In this document: piece by piece, positions 1-8,356 of the stretch
Numbering within the stretch: position 1 is the stretch's first letter
How the letters are laid out: every line of letters starts with the position of its first letter
Source: JANRLT01 sp041736895
GTDB taxonomy: Bacteria > Planctomycetota > Planctomycetia > Pirellulales > JALHPA01
Reading direction: 5' to 3'
Assembly: GCA_041736895.1 (NCBI GenBank)
Contig: JBGSSS010000208.1
Coordinates: 1-64,000 of the forward strand
DNA length: 64,000 nucleotides
Notes under the pieces: generated by a model
The model's input: only the letters and a program-made list of their open reading frames with translations
Database searches by the model: none
What the model was told of the DNA's origin: nothing
Translations under genes and position numbers: made by a program

Positions 1-2402
1 CGAATCCGCGCCTGGCGAGCGAGCCACCGATTGAGCTGATCGCTCACGGCCAGGTCCGGCCGCGCGTTCGACGACTGGCGATACGTTGCCGAGTTGACGA
101 TCAAGCGATGCATGGCCTTCATCGACCAGTTGTTGCGAATCCATTCGCGGCTGAGCCAATCGAGTAGCTCGGGATGGCTGGGGTACGAGCCTTGCGTCCC
201 GAAGTCTTCGTCCGTTTCGACGAGCCCACGGCCGAAGTAACGCATCCAAACGCGGTTCATCGCGACGCGCGGCGTGAGCGGGTTCTCGGGACTCACCAAC
301 CAACGAGCCAAGTCCAAACGATTACTAAATTCAGTCGGTGCGTTTTTGTAGGCTTTGTTCACCGCGCTCAGCACACCAGGTTTCAGTGCGCCTGTTTCTT
401 TATCGAGTCGCAAGAAGTCGCCGCGCAGTTGAATGTACGTCTCGCGCGGTTTCTCGACTTCTTTCATCACCATCAAATTGACGCGATCCGAGGAGGCATT
501 GTCGGCCGATTTCTTCACCGGCGGCTTTTCTGCTTTTTCAAAAATTGCCGTGAGTTGCTTGGCTTGAGCGGCAGTTCGGTCCGCTGGTTTGATTTTCAAG
601 AGTTTCGCTAGTTGCGGATCGGCATCATTCCGCGGAGGTGTCTTCTCGCTAAAGCTCATCGCGAATCTTCCGATCAGGAAGTGTTCCTGGAATTTCTGGC
701 TAAGGCGAATTTCGAGCGGCTTCCCGGCAACATCCAACGGCTGCTTGAGGACGAAGACCGCTTCATGTTCCTTGTGCCAATTCCCTTTGCCGATGTTGAT
801 TCCCCAGCCGGAATTTTCTTTGTCGTCAATCGCATTGGCGATGGGGAAGTTTTTTTGTTCAACATCGGCCGTGGCCGAAGCAATTTCAATTTCTTTGTCA
901 TCAACTTTGATTTCGAAGTCGGTTAGGACGAAATTCCCCGAGGGCGCAAGGCCAGGGCCTTGCTGGGGGAGCGACTCATGTGGCAAGACGGTCAGCTTGA
1001 TCGCCGCCACACGCGCGAGATTCGGACGAGCGACCACGCGATAGACGTCGCTCGACGAGCCGCGTCCATCAGCCAGGATTGAACCATCGTCAAGTTTCCG
1101 CAAACCGGCATTGCTCTCGCTTTCATACTCGACGTACTCCCCGGCAACCCAGGCTACTGGCTTGTTGTCGCCCGTCGTTTGGAGCTTGGCCAACTCGCGC
1201 TTTTCCCAATCACTGCGCCGTTTGGCATATTCTTGTGGTGTTTCACCGGCTGGTTCCGTGGTCATAGGCTGGCCGAAGACTTCGCCGCGAACAACGGGGA
1301 CCGTCGGGCCTTTGTTGTTGACGTCCTCGTTCTGATTGAAGAACGCAAAGAGCGAGTAATACTCGCGATGAGTGATGGGATCAAATTTGTGAGTATGACA
1401 CTGCGCGCAGCCGACAGTGAGGCCGAGCCATACGGCACCCGTCGTGTTGACGCGATCGACGACCGCTTCGTTGCGGAACTGTTCGCGGTCGGTGCCGCCT
1501 TCGGCATTGATGAGTGTATTGCGGTGAAACGCGGTGGCGATTTGCTGATTCTTGGTTGCATTCGGGAGCAAATCGCCCGCGAGCTGTTCGATGGTGAATT
1601 GATCGAAAGGCATGTCGCTGTTGAACGCCGCGATGACCCAATCGCGAAACGGCCACATCGCGCGTTCGCCGTCGATGGAATAGCCGTCGGAGTCGGCGTA
1701 ACGAGCCTGGTCGAGCCAATGCCGGCCCCAGCGCTCGCCGTAATGCGGACTGGCGAGCAACTGTTCGACCAACTTCTCCCACGCATCAGGGCGCTCGTCC
1801 TTGACGAACGCCGCGACTTCTTCTGGTGAAGGCAACAAGCCCAAGAGATCAAGATAAACGCGCCGGATCAACGTCGCCCGATCAGCGGCGGGCGAGGGCT
1901 TGATCTTTTCTTGCTCCAGTTTTTGCAAGATGAACTGGTCGATCGGATTGCGGACCCAAGCTTTCTCTTGAACCGTCGGTGGGGTGGGATCACTGAGCGG
2001 TTCAAACGCCCAATGCCCTTGGTACTCCGCACCCTCGGCTATCCAACGTTTCAACGTCTCGACTTGCTGCTCAGTCAGGCGCGGCTTCTTGCTTTCAGGG
2101 GGCGGCATCAACTCCGCTGGATCGTGCGCGGTGATGCGCTCCAGCAGTTTGCTCTTCTCGGGCTTCCCCGGCACGATCGCCGCGTACCCGCCGAGATCGA
2201 ATAATGCGCCATCGCGTGTATCGAGCCGCAATTCGCTGTCGCGCTTCTTGTCGTCGGGGCCGTGACATTGGAAGCAGGCTTGCGACAAGATCGGGCGGAT
2301 GTCGCGATTGAATTGCAGCGGCGCAGGTTCCGCAGCGTTTAGGGAAGACAACCCTAGAGATGCCAACCAGAAGCAGCAAATATAGCAAAGAGAGCGGAGC
2401 AT
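1..2402 (-). CDS. Planctomycete cytochrome C / DUF1549 / DUF1553 protein, C-terminus outside the window
   Basis: This is an open frame that runs off the left edge, so about 800 N-terminal residues are visible. The ATG at 2402 starts a signal peptide (MLRSLCYICCFWLASLGLSS) followed by a mono-heme motif, C43-F-Q-C46-H47, inside the planctomycete cytochrome C (PSC1) domain. Next comes DUF1549, with a second Cys-x-x-Cys-His (GLTVGCAQCHTHKFDPI, around residue 330), and then the start of DUF1553 (NRVWMRYFGRGLVETDEDFG). Proteins with this order are typical of Planctomycetes, are exported, and often sit beside DUF1501 proteins or sulfatases. The substrate is unknown and electron transfer is inferred only from the heme motifs. 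It appears to be a single gene here; no partner is visible downstream because the window ends. Confidence 0.9.
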   Translation of the reverse strand, partial: MLRSLCYICCFWLASLGLSSLNAAEPAPLQFNRDIRPILSQACFQCHGPDDKKRDSELRLDTRDGALFDLGGYAAIVPGKPEKSKLLERITAHDPAELMPPPESKKPRLTEQQVETLKRWIAEGAEYQGHWAFEPLSDPTPPTVQEKAWVRNPIDQFILQKLEQEKIKPSPAADRATLIRRVYLDLLGLLPSPEEVAAFVKDERPDAWEKLVEQLLASPHYGERWGRHWLDQARYADSDGYSIDGERAMWPFRDWVIAAFNSDMPFDQFTIEQLAGDLLPNATKNQQIATAFHRNTLINAEGGTDREQFRNEAVVDRVNTTGAVWLGLTVGCAQCHTHKFDPITHREYYSLFAFFNQNEDVNNKGPTVPVVRGEVFGQPMTTEPAGETPQEYAKRRSDWEKRELAKLQTTGDNKPVAWVAGEYVEYESESNAGLRKLDDGSILADGRGSSSDVYRVVARPNLARVAAIKLTVLPHESLPQQGPGLAPSGNFVLTDFEIKVDDKEIEIASATADVEQKNFPIANAIDDKENSGWGINIGKGNWHKEHEAVFVLKQPLDVAGKPLEIRLSQKFQEHFLIGRFAMSFSEKTPPRNDADPQLAKLLKIKPADRTAAQAKQLTAIFEKAEKPPVKKSADNASSDRVNLMVMKEVEKPRETYIQLRGDFLRLDKETGALKPGVLSAVNKAYKNAPTEFSNRLDLARWLVSPENPLTPRVAMNRVWMRYFGRGLVETDEDFGTQGSYPSHPELLDWLSREWIRNNWSMKAMHRLIVNSATYRQSSNARPDLAVSDQLNRWLARQARI

Positions 2403-2501
2403 GGAGAATGCTGTTTGATTGTTAGCGAAGGGCAGGAAGCGGGGGGCGTGGACGCTTGAGCAGGTTTGATTATAACACAGCAATCAGCAGCAATTCGTCC
2501 C

Positions 2502-3059
2502 TTATTTCGGCTCGATTGGCCGAATCATGCGGCAGGGATTTCCCGCTGCGATCACGTCGGCCGGAATGTCTTTCGTGACGACGCTACCAGCCCCAATTAT
2601 CACACGATCGCCGATCGTCACACCCGGGCAGATCATCGCGCCGCCTCCGACCCAAACGTCGTCACCAATCGAGATGGGTTTGGCGAATTCGAGACCGCTG
2701 CGGCGTTCGGCCGCATCGAGAGGATGAGTAGCGGTGTAAATTTGCACGGCGGGACCGAAGAGCGTGTGATTCCCGATTGTGACCTGCATGACATCAAGGA
2801 CGACACAGTTGAAGTTGAAAAAGACTTTGCGGCCGAGTTTGATGTTCGTGCCATAATCGCAATAGAACGGCGGCTGCATCCAGACATCGCTCTGGTAGCC
2901 CAGCAACTCGTCTAGCAAACGCCGCCGCAGATCGGTGTCGCTCTCCGGCGCTTGATTCAGCCGCAGACACAACTCTCGCGCTTTGACTCGCTCCGCGCAA
3001 AGCACCCGGTCGAGCGGATCGTAGAGTTGCCCAGCGAGCATCTTTTCTTTTTCGGTCAT
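2502..3059 (-). CDS. maa: Maltose/galactoside-type O-acetyltransferase (left-handed beta-helix)
   Basis: The product is 185 aa, the usual length for the Maa/LacA/NodL family. These cytoplasmic trimers move acetyl from acetyl-CoA to a sugar hydroxyl. The N-terminal maltose-acetyltransferase cap is seen at residues 1-55 (EKEKMLAGQLYDPLD). Hexapeptide repeats follow from about residue 62 to 170. The catalytic histidine is His112 in TATHP, and the CoA-binding loop DDVWVGGGAMICPGVTIG is intact. The real sugar acceptor cannot be read from sequence. It stands alone between a cytochrome C protein and a Gfo/Idh-type gene on the same strand, about 50 bp after the latter, so co-transcription with it is possible. 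Confidence 0.88.
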   Translation of the reverse strand: MTEKEKMLAGQLYDPLDRVLCAERVKARELCLRLNQAPESDTDLRRRLLDELLGYQSDVWMQPPFYCDYGTNIKLGRKVFFNFNCVVLDVMQVTIGNHTLFGPAVQIYTATHPLDAAERRSGLEFAKPISIGDDVWVGGGAMICPGVTIGDRVIIGAGSVVTKDIPADVIAAGNPCRMIRPIEPK

Positions 3060-3109
3060 CGTCAGACGCTCGCCTTCGGCTCGCCGCTAAACGGATTTGA
3101 AATGGAGTT

Positions 3110-4126
3110 TTACGGATCGAGTGTCACGCGGCAGCCCTCTTGATGACTACGCTGGGCTGCAATCACAATTTTTACGGCGCGGTATGCATCGTCAAGGCCG
3201 TTGACCTTGAGCACCAGGCTGGTTACCGAGCGGTGAAATTGCGATAGCAGTTGCTCGCCAACGGGGCGTTCTTGGTCGAGCGATTCTTGATGGCGGCCAG
3301 CTTTGTCGAACCAAACGAGAGTTGACGGAAGGTCGATAAAGGCGACACCGTTTTCACAGGCGACTTGCAGCGCGGCCGGTGGGCGATACGACACCGCTTC
3401 TTCCCAGAACTGCGGCATGTAGTAGCCCGAGCTGATTTGGGCCACGACGCCGCTGCCCGGCGGCGAGTCGCATGAAAAATCGAGACTCATCATCCGGTAG
3501 TCCGAGTCCGTTCCCTCCGGATTTACTTTGTGGCTAATTCCAAAGACCGAGGTCGGTTCGCAGCCGACGACATATCGGCACCAATCGACAAGTTCGACCA
3601 TGTCGCGGTGATCGTCCGCCTTGGGCATGATTTTGGCTTTGGCGGTCGCTTTTTCGTAGACGGGTGTTCGTTTGTGGCAAAACAGAAGCCTCGGCTTGCC
3701 TAGGCGTGTGGCAATGAGTTCCTTGAGCCGGATGGTAGCGGGGGCATGGCGACGGGGAAATTCGGCCATAAATGCGACACCCGCTTCGCGAATATGGGTT
3801 TTGAGAAGTTCCGCCTCTTCCAGGGTGAGTTGCAGCGACGCGGCACAGTAGACAGCCTTGCCAGCATCACAAGCCGCTATCACTGGCAATGCGCCGAACC
3901 ACTGCTCGCTCAGGATTAGCAACGCGTCGATGTCATCTCGCGCGGCCAACGCCCGAAAGCCATCGACCGCTTTGACGCCAAAGTCATGAGCCGCCTGCTC
4001 GGCGCGGTGGTTGATTTGGTCACAAACCGCCCGGACCTCGAAGCGATCGCCGAGAGCTCGCAGTGCTGGCTTGTGCCGTTGTTCCCAACCCTCCCCCAAT
4101 CCAACGATCCCGACGCGCAATTTCAT
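3110..4126 (-). CDS. Gfo/Idh/MocA-family oxidoreductase-like protein lacking the EKP motif
   Basis: The 338 aa product has an N-terminal Rossmann nucleotide-binding site (GIVGLGEGW, residues 6-14) and a C-terminal alpha/beta dimerisation domain, as in NAD(P)-dependent sugar and inositol dehydrogenases. In active family members the strand after AGK-x-V ends in Glu-Lys-Pro, where Lys is catalytic. Here the segment reads AGKAVYCAASL, with Cys-Ala-Ala at about residues 94-96. The enzyme may therefore be inactive or use another residue. Family membership is well supported by fold-level motifs, but substrate and reaction are unknown. A maa-like acetyltransferase lies 50 bp downstream on the same strand. 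Confidence 0.75.
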   Translation of the reverse strand: MKLRVGIVGLGEGWEQRHKPALRALGDRFEVRAVCDQINHRAEQAAHDFGVKAVDGFRALAARDDIDALLILSEQWFGALPVIAACDAGKAVYCAASLQLTLEEAELLKTHIREAGVAFMAEFPRRHAPATIRLKELIATRLGKPRLLFCHKRTPVYEKATAKAKIMPKADDHRDMVELVDWCRYVVGCEPTSVFGISHKVNPEGTDSDYRMMSLDFSCDSPPGSGVVAQISSGYYMPQFWEEAVSYRPPAALQVACENGVAFIDLPSTLVWFDKAGRHQESLDQERPVGEQLLSQFHRSVTSLVLKVNGLDDAYRAVKIVIAAQRSHQEGCRVTLDP

Positions 4127-4963
4127 AGAGTTTAAAACCGGGAATCACGCGGATTCCAATGCCCCAAGAGGATGGTTGCAGTGTGGATGAGTCGCCCGTG
4201 TGGATTGTATCGGGATTGCGCAAGCGAGAAAACATGAAGTCAGATTCGAAGCCCTCAATGCTTGTCGATCAGGGACGGAGAACGTAGAGAGGTAATTACA
4301 ATCCAACAAGCTAATTGGTGCTGCTCAAGTCCTAACTTCTTTGTTGCTAAGTATCAATCAGTGCAGCATGCGACGACACCGCGCGCAATAAATTAAGTCG
4401 ACATTTCAAGCGCTGAATGAATTCTTTCGCAAGCAACCAAGCATCTGAAAAGAGGAGAACAAGTTTTCATGTCAAGATAAGCGGAACAAATGCTAAGGTG
4501 CATTTATTTCGATTATTGTTGCTAGCAAAACCGATTAACTTGCTTGCAATTATGTGTCGAATTACTAAAAATGCGGCAGATTTTGCGAAGATGTTAAGAT
4601 GGGTAATTGCACGTCAAAATTTCCGCATTTTACCCATTGAGGTTTCTTCGGATGCCGCTAGATTATTGGAACTGATCGATCATTTCCTTTCCTTTTTACT
4701 GTTTGGATTGGTTTGGTTTGTAGTTAGTCGCTTCCACAGGCAACGTTTGGTTTCTCGACTTAGTGACTTTGAGCTGACGAGTTCCGATTCACTTCTTTTC
4801 CGTCGAACCCGCCCAAACCCAAACGACCTTGGAAGATTGTCAGGACGACCCCTTTGAGTCATGCCGGTGCGCCGGTGGCTCTCGCTAGTGGCTACAGTGG
4901 TTCATACTTCTGCGGCTAGCGTCGGAACGTCCTTCCGATTCCTCATTCTGCAAGGAGACGAGT
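4127..4963. other. Gene-free AT-rich spacer
   Basis: About 840 bp lie between the divergent Gfo/Idh-like gene and the thioredoxin gene. The middle (4240-4700) is clearly more AT-rich than its surroundings. An open frame at 4417-4857 gives a sequence without any recognisable domain or codon pattern, and I do not call it. Two mutually exclusive short stems share a right arm near 4623-4636 (left arms 4568-4576 and 4600-4606). No convincing -35/-10 pair was found. Confidence 0.5.
4951..4960 (+). promoter_or_regulatory. Ribosome binding site selecting the GTG start of the thioredoxin gene
   Basis: AAGGAGA at about 4952-4958 is an almost perfect Shine-Dalgarno sequence, 5 bases before GTG at 4964. 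It fixes this GTG as the start, over the ATG nine codons later. Good Shine-Dalgarno sites are rare in this window. Confidence 0.75.
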
Positions 4964-5380
4964 GTGTCCTCATTCGCCGCTGTTTTGATCATGAATGTTC
5001 TGCTTGGTACTCAAGATGCTGAACAATACAATGTGGCTTACGCTCAAGCCCAGGAAAATGGGAAGCCTTTGGTTGTTTTGGTAGGGGCAGAATGGTGTCC
5101 TGGTTGCGTCAAGATGAAGAACCAAGTCATCCCCGTGATGAAATCGAACGGATCGCTGGAAAAGGTTCAGTTTGCCCAGGTTAACACGGACAATGACCCA
5201 GATTTGGCCGAGCAATTGATGCGGGGCCAAAGCATCCCGCAGTTGATCATGTACACCAAAACCGATACCGGTTGGAAACGCTCCCAGATGACTGGCCCCA
5301 AGACCGTTTCCGAAGTCGAAGGCTTCATCCAAAGCAACTCGCGTCAGCCAACGTTCCGACTGACGAGCTCGTCGAAGTAA
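4964..5380 (+). CDS. Thioredoxin-fold protein with WCPGC active site
   Basis: The 138 aa product begins at GTG behind a strong AAGGAGA. It shows the thioredoxin pattern: a strand PLVVLVGAEWCPGC with the redox CPGC motif near residues 44-47, then the cis-proline loop (QSIPQLIMY). The N-terminus is short and hydrophobic (SSFAAVLIMNVLL) and may be an anchor or weak signal, so the protein may face the periplasm. It most likely reduces or isomerises disulfides, but no partner is encoded beside it. A Thr/Ser-rich tail follows the fold. The gene is monocistronic, with a strong hairpin-plus-T-run terminator 60 bp downstream. Confidence 0.85.
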   Translation: MSSFAAVLIMNVLLGTQDAEQYNVAYAQAQENGKPLVVLVGAEWCPGCVKMKNQVIPVMKSNGSLEKVQFAQVNTDNDPDLAEQLMRGQSIPQLIMYTKTDTGWKRSQMTGPKTVSEVEGFIQSNSRQPTFRLTSSSK

Positions 5381-5440
5381 GCAGGTAACACTGTCCAGTT
5401 CGTCGAAGTAATTCGACAAAAAATAGACTGACATCCTGAT

Positions 5441-5480
5441 AAAAGGATGGCGATTCCCGCAAATCGCCATCCTTTTTTTG
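5441..5480 (+). terminator. Rho-independent terminator of the thioredoxin gene
   Basis: A 14-bp perfect stem (5441-5454 pairing with 5463-5476) encloses an 8-base loop and ends in a run of seven T. It is the cleanest plus-strand intrinsic terminator in the window. Confidence 0.9.
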
Positions 5481-5573
5481 TTTTGGGAGAGCGAGGCTCC
5501 CGCTGAACCGACAGATCCTCGTTACTAAGCCCCAACTTGGTAACGTGAACAGCCAGTGGTCAATCATTTTCTG

Positions 5574-5900
5574 TTATACGTCGATCGTGTGCTCGAAGGA
5601 GTCGATCAAGACCTCGACTACCGGACCATCTTCACCACCAATTCCGAGACGATATCGACCGTAGTTAAGACAATTGCCTTCTGCGATATTGCGGTCTGTG
5701 ATTTGAATATTCCAACAGCCGTTAAGCAGATACATCAGTGGCTCAAGACTGAGTGGATTGTCTAATGCGAGGGTGTGTTTATTGTCTTCGAGAGAAAATG
5801 TTGCAACGGCACGGCGAGGATACTGAGACAGATGGACCTCCATCGAATCGATGAAGCCGTAGAGGTCGAGGATGATAGCTTGAGCGAGCGACATATTCAT
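5574..5900 (-). CDS. Hypothetical 108-aa protein
   Basis: I do not recognise this family. The product starts MNMSLAQAIILDLYGFIDSM, has no signal peptide or membrane segment, and is acidic at its C-terminus (VEVLIDSFEHTIDV). It has the size and alternating strand pattern of small immunity- or chaperone-like proteins, but that is only an impression. It lies between the thioredoxin terminator and the sigma-54 activator gene, on the same strand as the latter and 34 bp after its stop codon. A hairpin repeat sits between the two genes. Confidence 0.6.
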   Translation of the reverse strand: MNMSLAQAIILDLYGFIDSMEVHLSQYPRRAVATFSLEDNKHTLALDNPLSLEPLMYLLNGCWNIQITDRNIAEGNCLNYGRYRLGIGGEDGPVVEVLIDSFEHTIDV

Positions 5901-5906
5901 TACTTT

Positions 5907-5932
5907 CTGACTCCCTGGCTTACGCCACGGGC
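5907..5932. repeat. Hairpin repeat, family F variant
   Basis: The unit reads CCCTGGCTTACGCCACGGGC and lies just after the stop codon of the FHA sigma-54 activator. A near copy occurs at 52366-52392, and a related form (CCCTCGCTAACGCTACGGGC) at 21421 and 56712. Confidence 0.65.
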
Positions 5933-5934
5933 TT

Positions 5935-7977
5935 TTAATATGTAAGTCCGCGCCGCGGCTGTTGATTCTCCAGCTCGTAGCGGCGGATCTTGCGGTCTAG
6001 CGTGGAACGTTCGATGCCGAGCACACTCGCGGCCTGGCTTTTATTCCAGTTCAACGCTTGCAGCGTGGCCAAAATATGCCGCCGCTCCATTTCATCGAGG
6101 GACGTCGGTTCAAACGGCGTCCCGAGCGAGGGAATGATATCATTCGTGTCTCCCGACGTCGCCAGTTTCGTCAGGGCCAAATCCTCGACATCGATCATCT
6201 CGGAACGCGCTAGTACGACAGCCCGTTCAATGACATTTTTCAGCTCACGGATATTTCCCGGCCAGCGGTAGTGCAGCATCGCCTCGATCGCTTCGCGCGT
6301 GAAGCCGTTGATCCGACGGCCTGTCTCGGCGTTGAAGCGCTGCAAAAAGTAGTGCATCAATTCGGGCAAGTCCTCGACGCGCTTCCGCAGTGCCGGCACG
6401 GTGATTTCGAGCACTCGCAGACGGAAGTAGAGATCGCGTCGGAACTGCCCTTCGCCGACCGCTTTTTCAAGATCACGGTTTGTAGCCGCAATGACGCGAA
6501 CATCGACTTTGATCGCTTCGCTCCCGCCGACGCGTTCGAACGGATGGCCTTCGAGGACGCGCAGGAATTTGGCTTGAATCGTCGGACTCATTTCGCCAAT
6601 TTCGTCGAGCATCAGCGTGCCGCCGTGCGCACTCTCGAACTTGCCGATCTTGCGTTCGGTCGCCCCGGTGAACGCACCGCGCTCATGCCCAAAGAGTTCG
6701 CTTTCGAGCAAGCTCTCGGAAAGCGCGGCGCAGTTCAAACAGACAAATGGTCCTTTCTTGCGCGGGCTGGAAAAGTGGACCGCCCGCGCGACCAGTTCCT
6801 TGCCGACGCCGCTCTCGCCGCGGATCAGCACTGTGGCTTTGTTCGGCGCGGCGCGGTTGACTTCGCGGCTGACCTGCTGCATCAGCGCACTGCTGCCGAT
6901 GATCTCGCATTGCACGCCGAGACGTTCGCGTAGTTGCAAGTTCTCGTCCCGCACTTGGTTCAGGTTCTCGGTCAATTCTTGGCGCTGGCTCAGGTTCTCG
7001 AGCGCGACGCCCACCGTTTCAGCGACGGCCAGCGTAAACTCGAGATCGTCGGGGTCGGGTGCGCGATTGGGATTGGTGCTGGCCAAGTGCAACAGTCCCA
7101 GCATCCGCTGAGACGTGCGAATCGGCGCGCAGATCACGCTGATCGCCATAAATTCGCCGGCACTATCTTTCAGCCCCAGGGTACTATCACCCATAACATT
7201 CCGTGCGAGAACAGCTTCGCCTTCGCGCATGACGGTGGTCGCGAGAAAGCTGCTGAGCCGTTGATACGAATGCGGCCCGTCGCTGCGAGACGCGGTGATC
7301 TCGAGGTCTTGTCCGCTCGGGTCGCCTTGGAAATCGCGCGGCACGAGCAACACCGCGCCGCTATCGACTTGCGTGCTGGCGAAGAGTCCGTCGAGTGCGA
7401 GTTTGGCAAGGGTCTTGGCATTCGGTGCTTTGGCCAGTTCGTAAGCAAGCCGCGCGAGCTGTGCGCCGGCGCGGCCGAGTTTGTTGGTGCTGGATGGTGT
7501 GTCGCTTTCCTCAGGCGGTTCGAGCAACTTGGCTTGAAAGCGGCGATGCGTAATTGTCGTCGGTTCTTGATCGCCCGGAACGGCGGACGCTTCGCGCATG
7601 TTTTGCAGCGTCTCTTCGAGTCGATCGGTGCCGCTGATTGGACTGCGGAATGGCGCGCCCGCTTCGGCGAAGGCTTTGGAGATGTCATACACAAACGCGA
7701 GCTGCGAATGGCCGATGCGTACGACATCGCCCGGCTCGAGGATGCGATCGCCTTGAATCGGTTGCCCGTTGATCGTGGTGCCGTTGCGGCTTTCTAGATC
7801 TCGAATAACCCATTGGTTTTGAGCTAGGAACAATTCGGCATGGTAACGGCTGCAACGGTCATCTTTGAGGATGACCATATTCGTCGGCGCGCGCCCGACG
7901 GTGACAGTTTGTCCCGCCACGAGCCGAAAAACGTCGGTCCAATTGGAACCTTCGCGAATCACCAAATATGCCAGCAT
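5935..7977 (-). CDS. FHA-GAF sigma-54-dependent transcriptional activator
   Basis: The product is 680 aa from the ATG at 7977; a longer frame reaches 8049, but the FHA domain begins at MLAYLVIREGSNW. Domains in order: FHA (about 1-100; GRAPTN and SRYHAELF contact phosphothreonine), GAF (about 160-330), then an AAA+ sigma-54 interaction domain with Walker A GESGVGKE (about 389) and the sigma-54-contacting loop GAFTGA (about 435). A Fis-type HTH (about 635-675, NKSQAASVLGIERSTLDRKI) ends the protein. This architecture joins Ser/Thr kinase signalling to sigma-54 promoters. It is divergent from the large VWA protein gene, which is a plausible target. Confidence 0.93.
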   Translation of the reverse strand: MLAYLVIREGSNWTDVFRLVAGQTVTVGRAPTNMVILKDDRCSRYHAELFLAQNQWVIRDLESRNGTTINGQPIQGDRILEPGDVVRIGHSQLAFVYDISKAFAEAGAPFRSPISGTDRLEETLQNMREASAVPGDQEPTTITHRRFQAKLLEPPEESDTPSSTNKLGRAGAQLARLAYELAKAPNAKTLAKLALDGLFASTQVDSGAVLLVPRDFQGDPSGQDLEITASRSDGPHSYQRLSSFLATTVMREGEAVLARNVMGDSTLGLKDSAGEFMAISVICAPIRTSQRMLGLLHLASTNPNRAPDPDDLEFTLAVAETVGVALENLSQRQELTENLNQVRDENLQLRERLGVQCEIIGSSALMQQVSREVNRAAPNKATVLIRGESGVGKELVARAVHFSSPRKKGPFVCLNCAALSESLLESELFGHERGAFTGATERKIGKFESAHGGTLMLDEIGEMSPTIQAKFLRVLEGHPFERVGGSEAIKVDVRVIAATNRDLEKAVGEGQFRRDLYFRLRVLEITVPALRKRVEDLPELMHYFLQRFNAETGRRINGFTREAIEAMLHYRWPGNIRELKNVIERAVVLARSEMIDVEDLALTKLATSGDTNDIIPSLGTPFEPTSLDEMERRHILATLQALNWNKSQAASVLGIERSTLDRKIRRYELENQQPRRGLTY

Positions 7978-8356
7978 GCGATGGGCTAAGAAGAGGAGTA
8001 AGCCGGCGCGATTCCGCAGTTGAAAGAATAAATCCTGCCAAGAATTCAATTTGATTGCAGAACTGTATCATAATCAAACATTTGTCTAATTGTACACCAC
8101 TTATGAGCAAGTTTTCACCACTATCATTAGCAGGACTAATCATTACTGCGTATGAATTCTGATAATTCGCTGCAAATTCGCTAGGCAAGTGATCCTTAAA
8201 CAATCTCATTTTCCGCAGAAAATGGATTGTTTTATAGCTATTTCGGCAACTTTACTCGCTCGAAGATGCTCATTCATGGGGACTAGAGTTTGCCAAAGGC
8301 ATAGAATCTCAATGTCCATTTGTTGGCAATTCAAGCCCTCTTTGTGTGAGTGCACA
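7978..8356. promoter_or_regulatory. Divergent AT-rich spacer between the sigma-54 activator and the VWA gene
   Basis: This 379-bp AT-rich region must hold the promoters of both divergent genes. A weak -24/-12-like site on the plus strand (GG at about 8279 and GC 12 bp downstream in TTTGC, near 8291) has a good -12 half but a poor -24 half. No convincing sigma-70 pair was seen. Confidence 0.35.

Noticed and set aside
4417..4857. Open frame of 146 codons in the AT-rich spacer
   Set aside because: No recognisable domain, no ribosome site, codon use unlike neighbouring genes.
6271..7797. Long plus-strand frames opposite the FHA sigma-54 activator (220 and 287 codons)
   Set aside because: They are antisense shadows of a well-supported gene with clear AAA+ and FHA motifs.
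8189..8356. Upstream extension of the VWA gene frame
   Set aside because: The 56 extra residues are AT-rich, non-hydrophobic and precede a normal membrane-anchor start at 8357.
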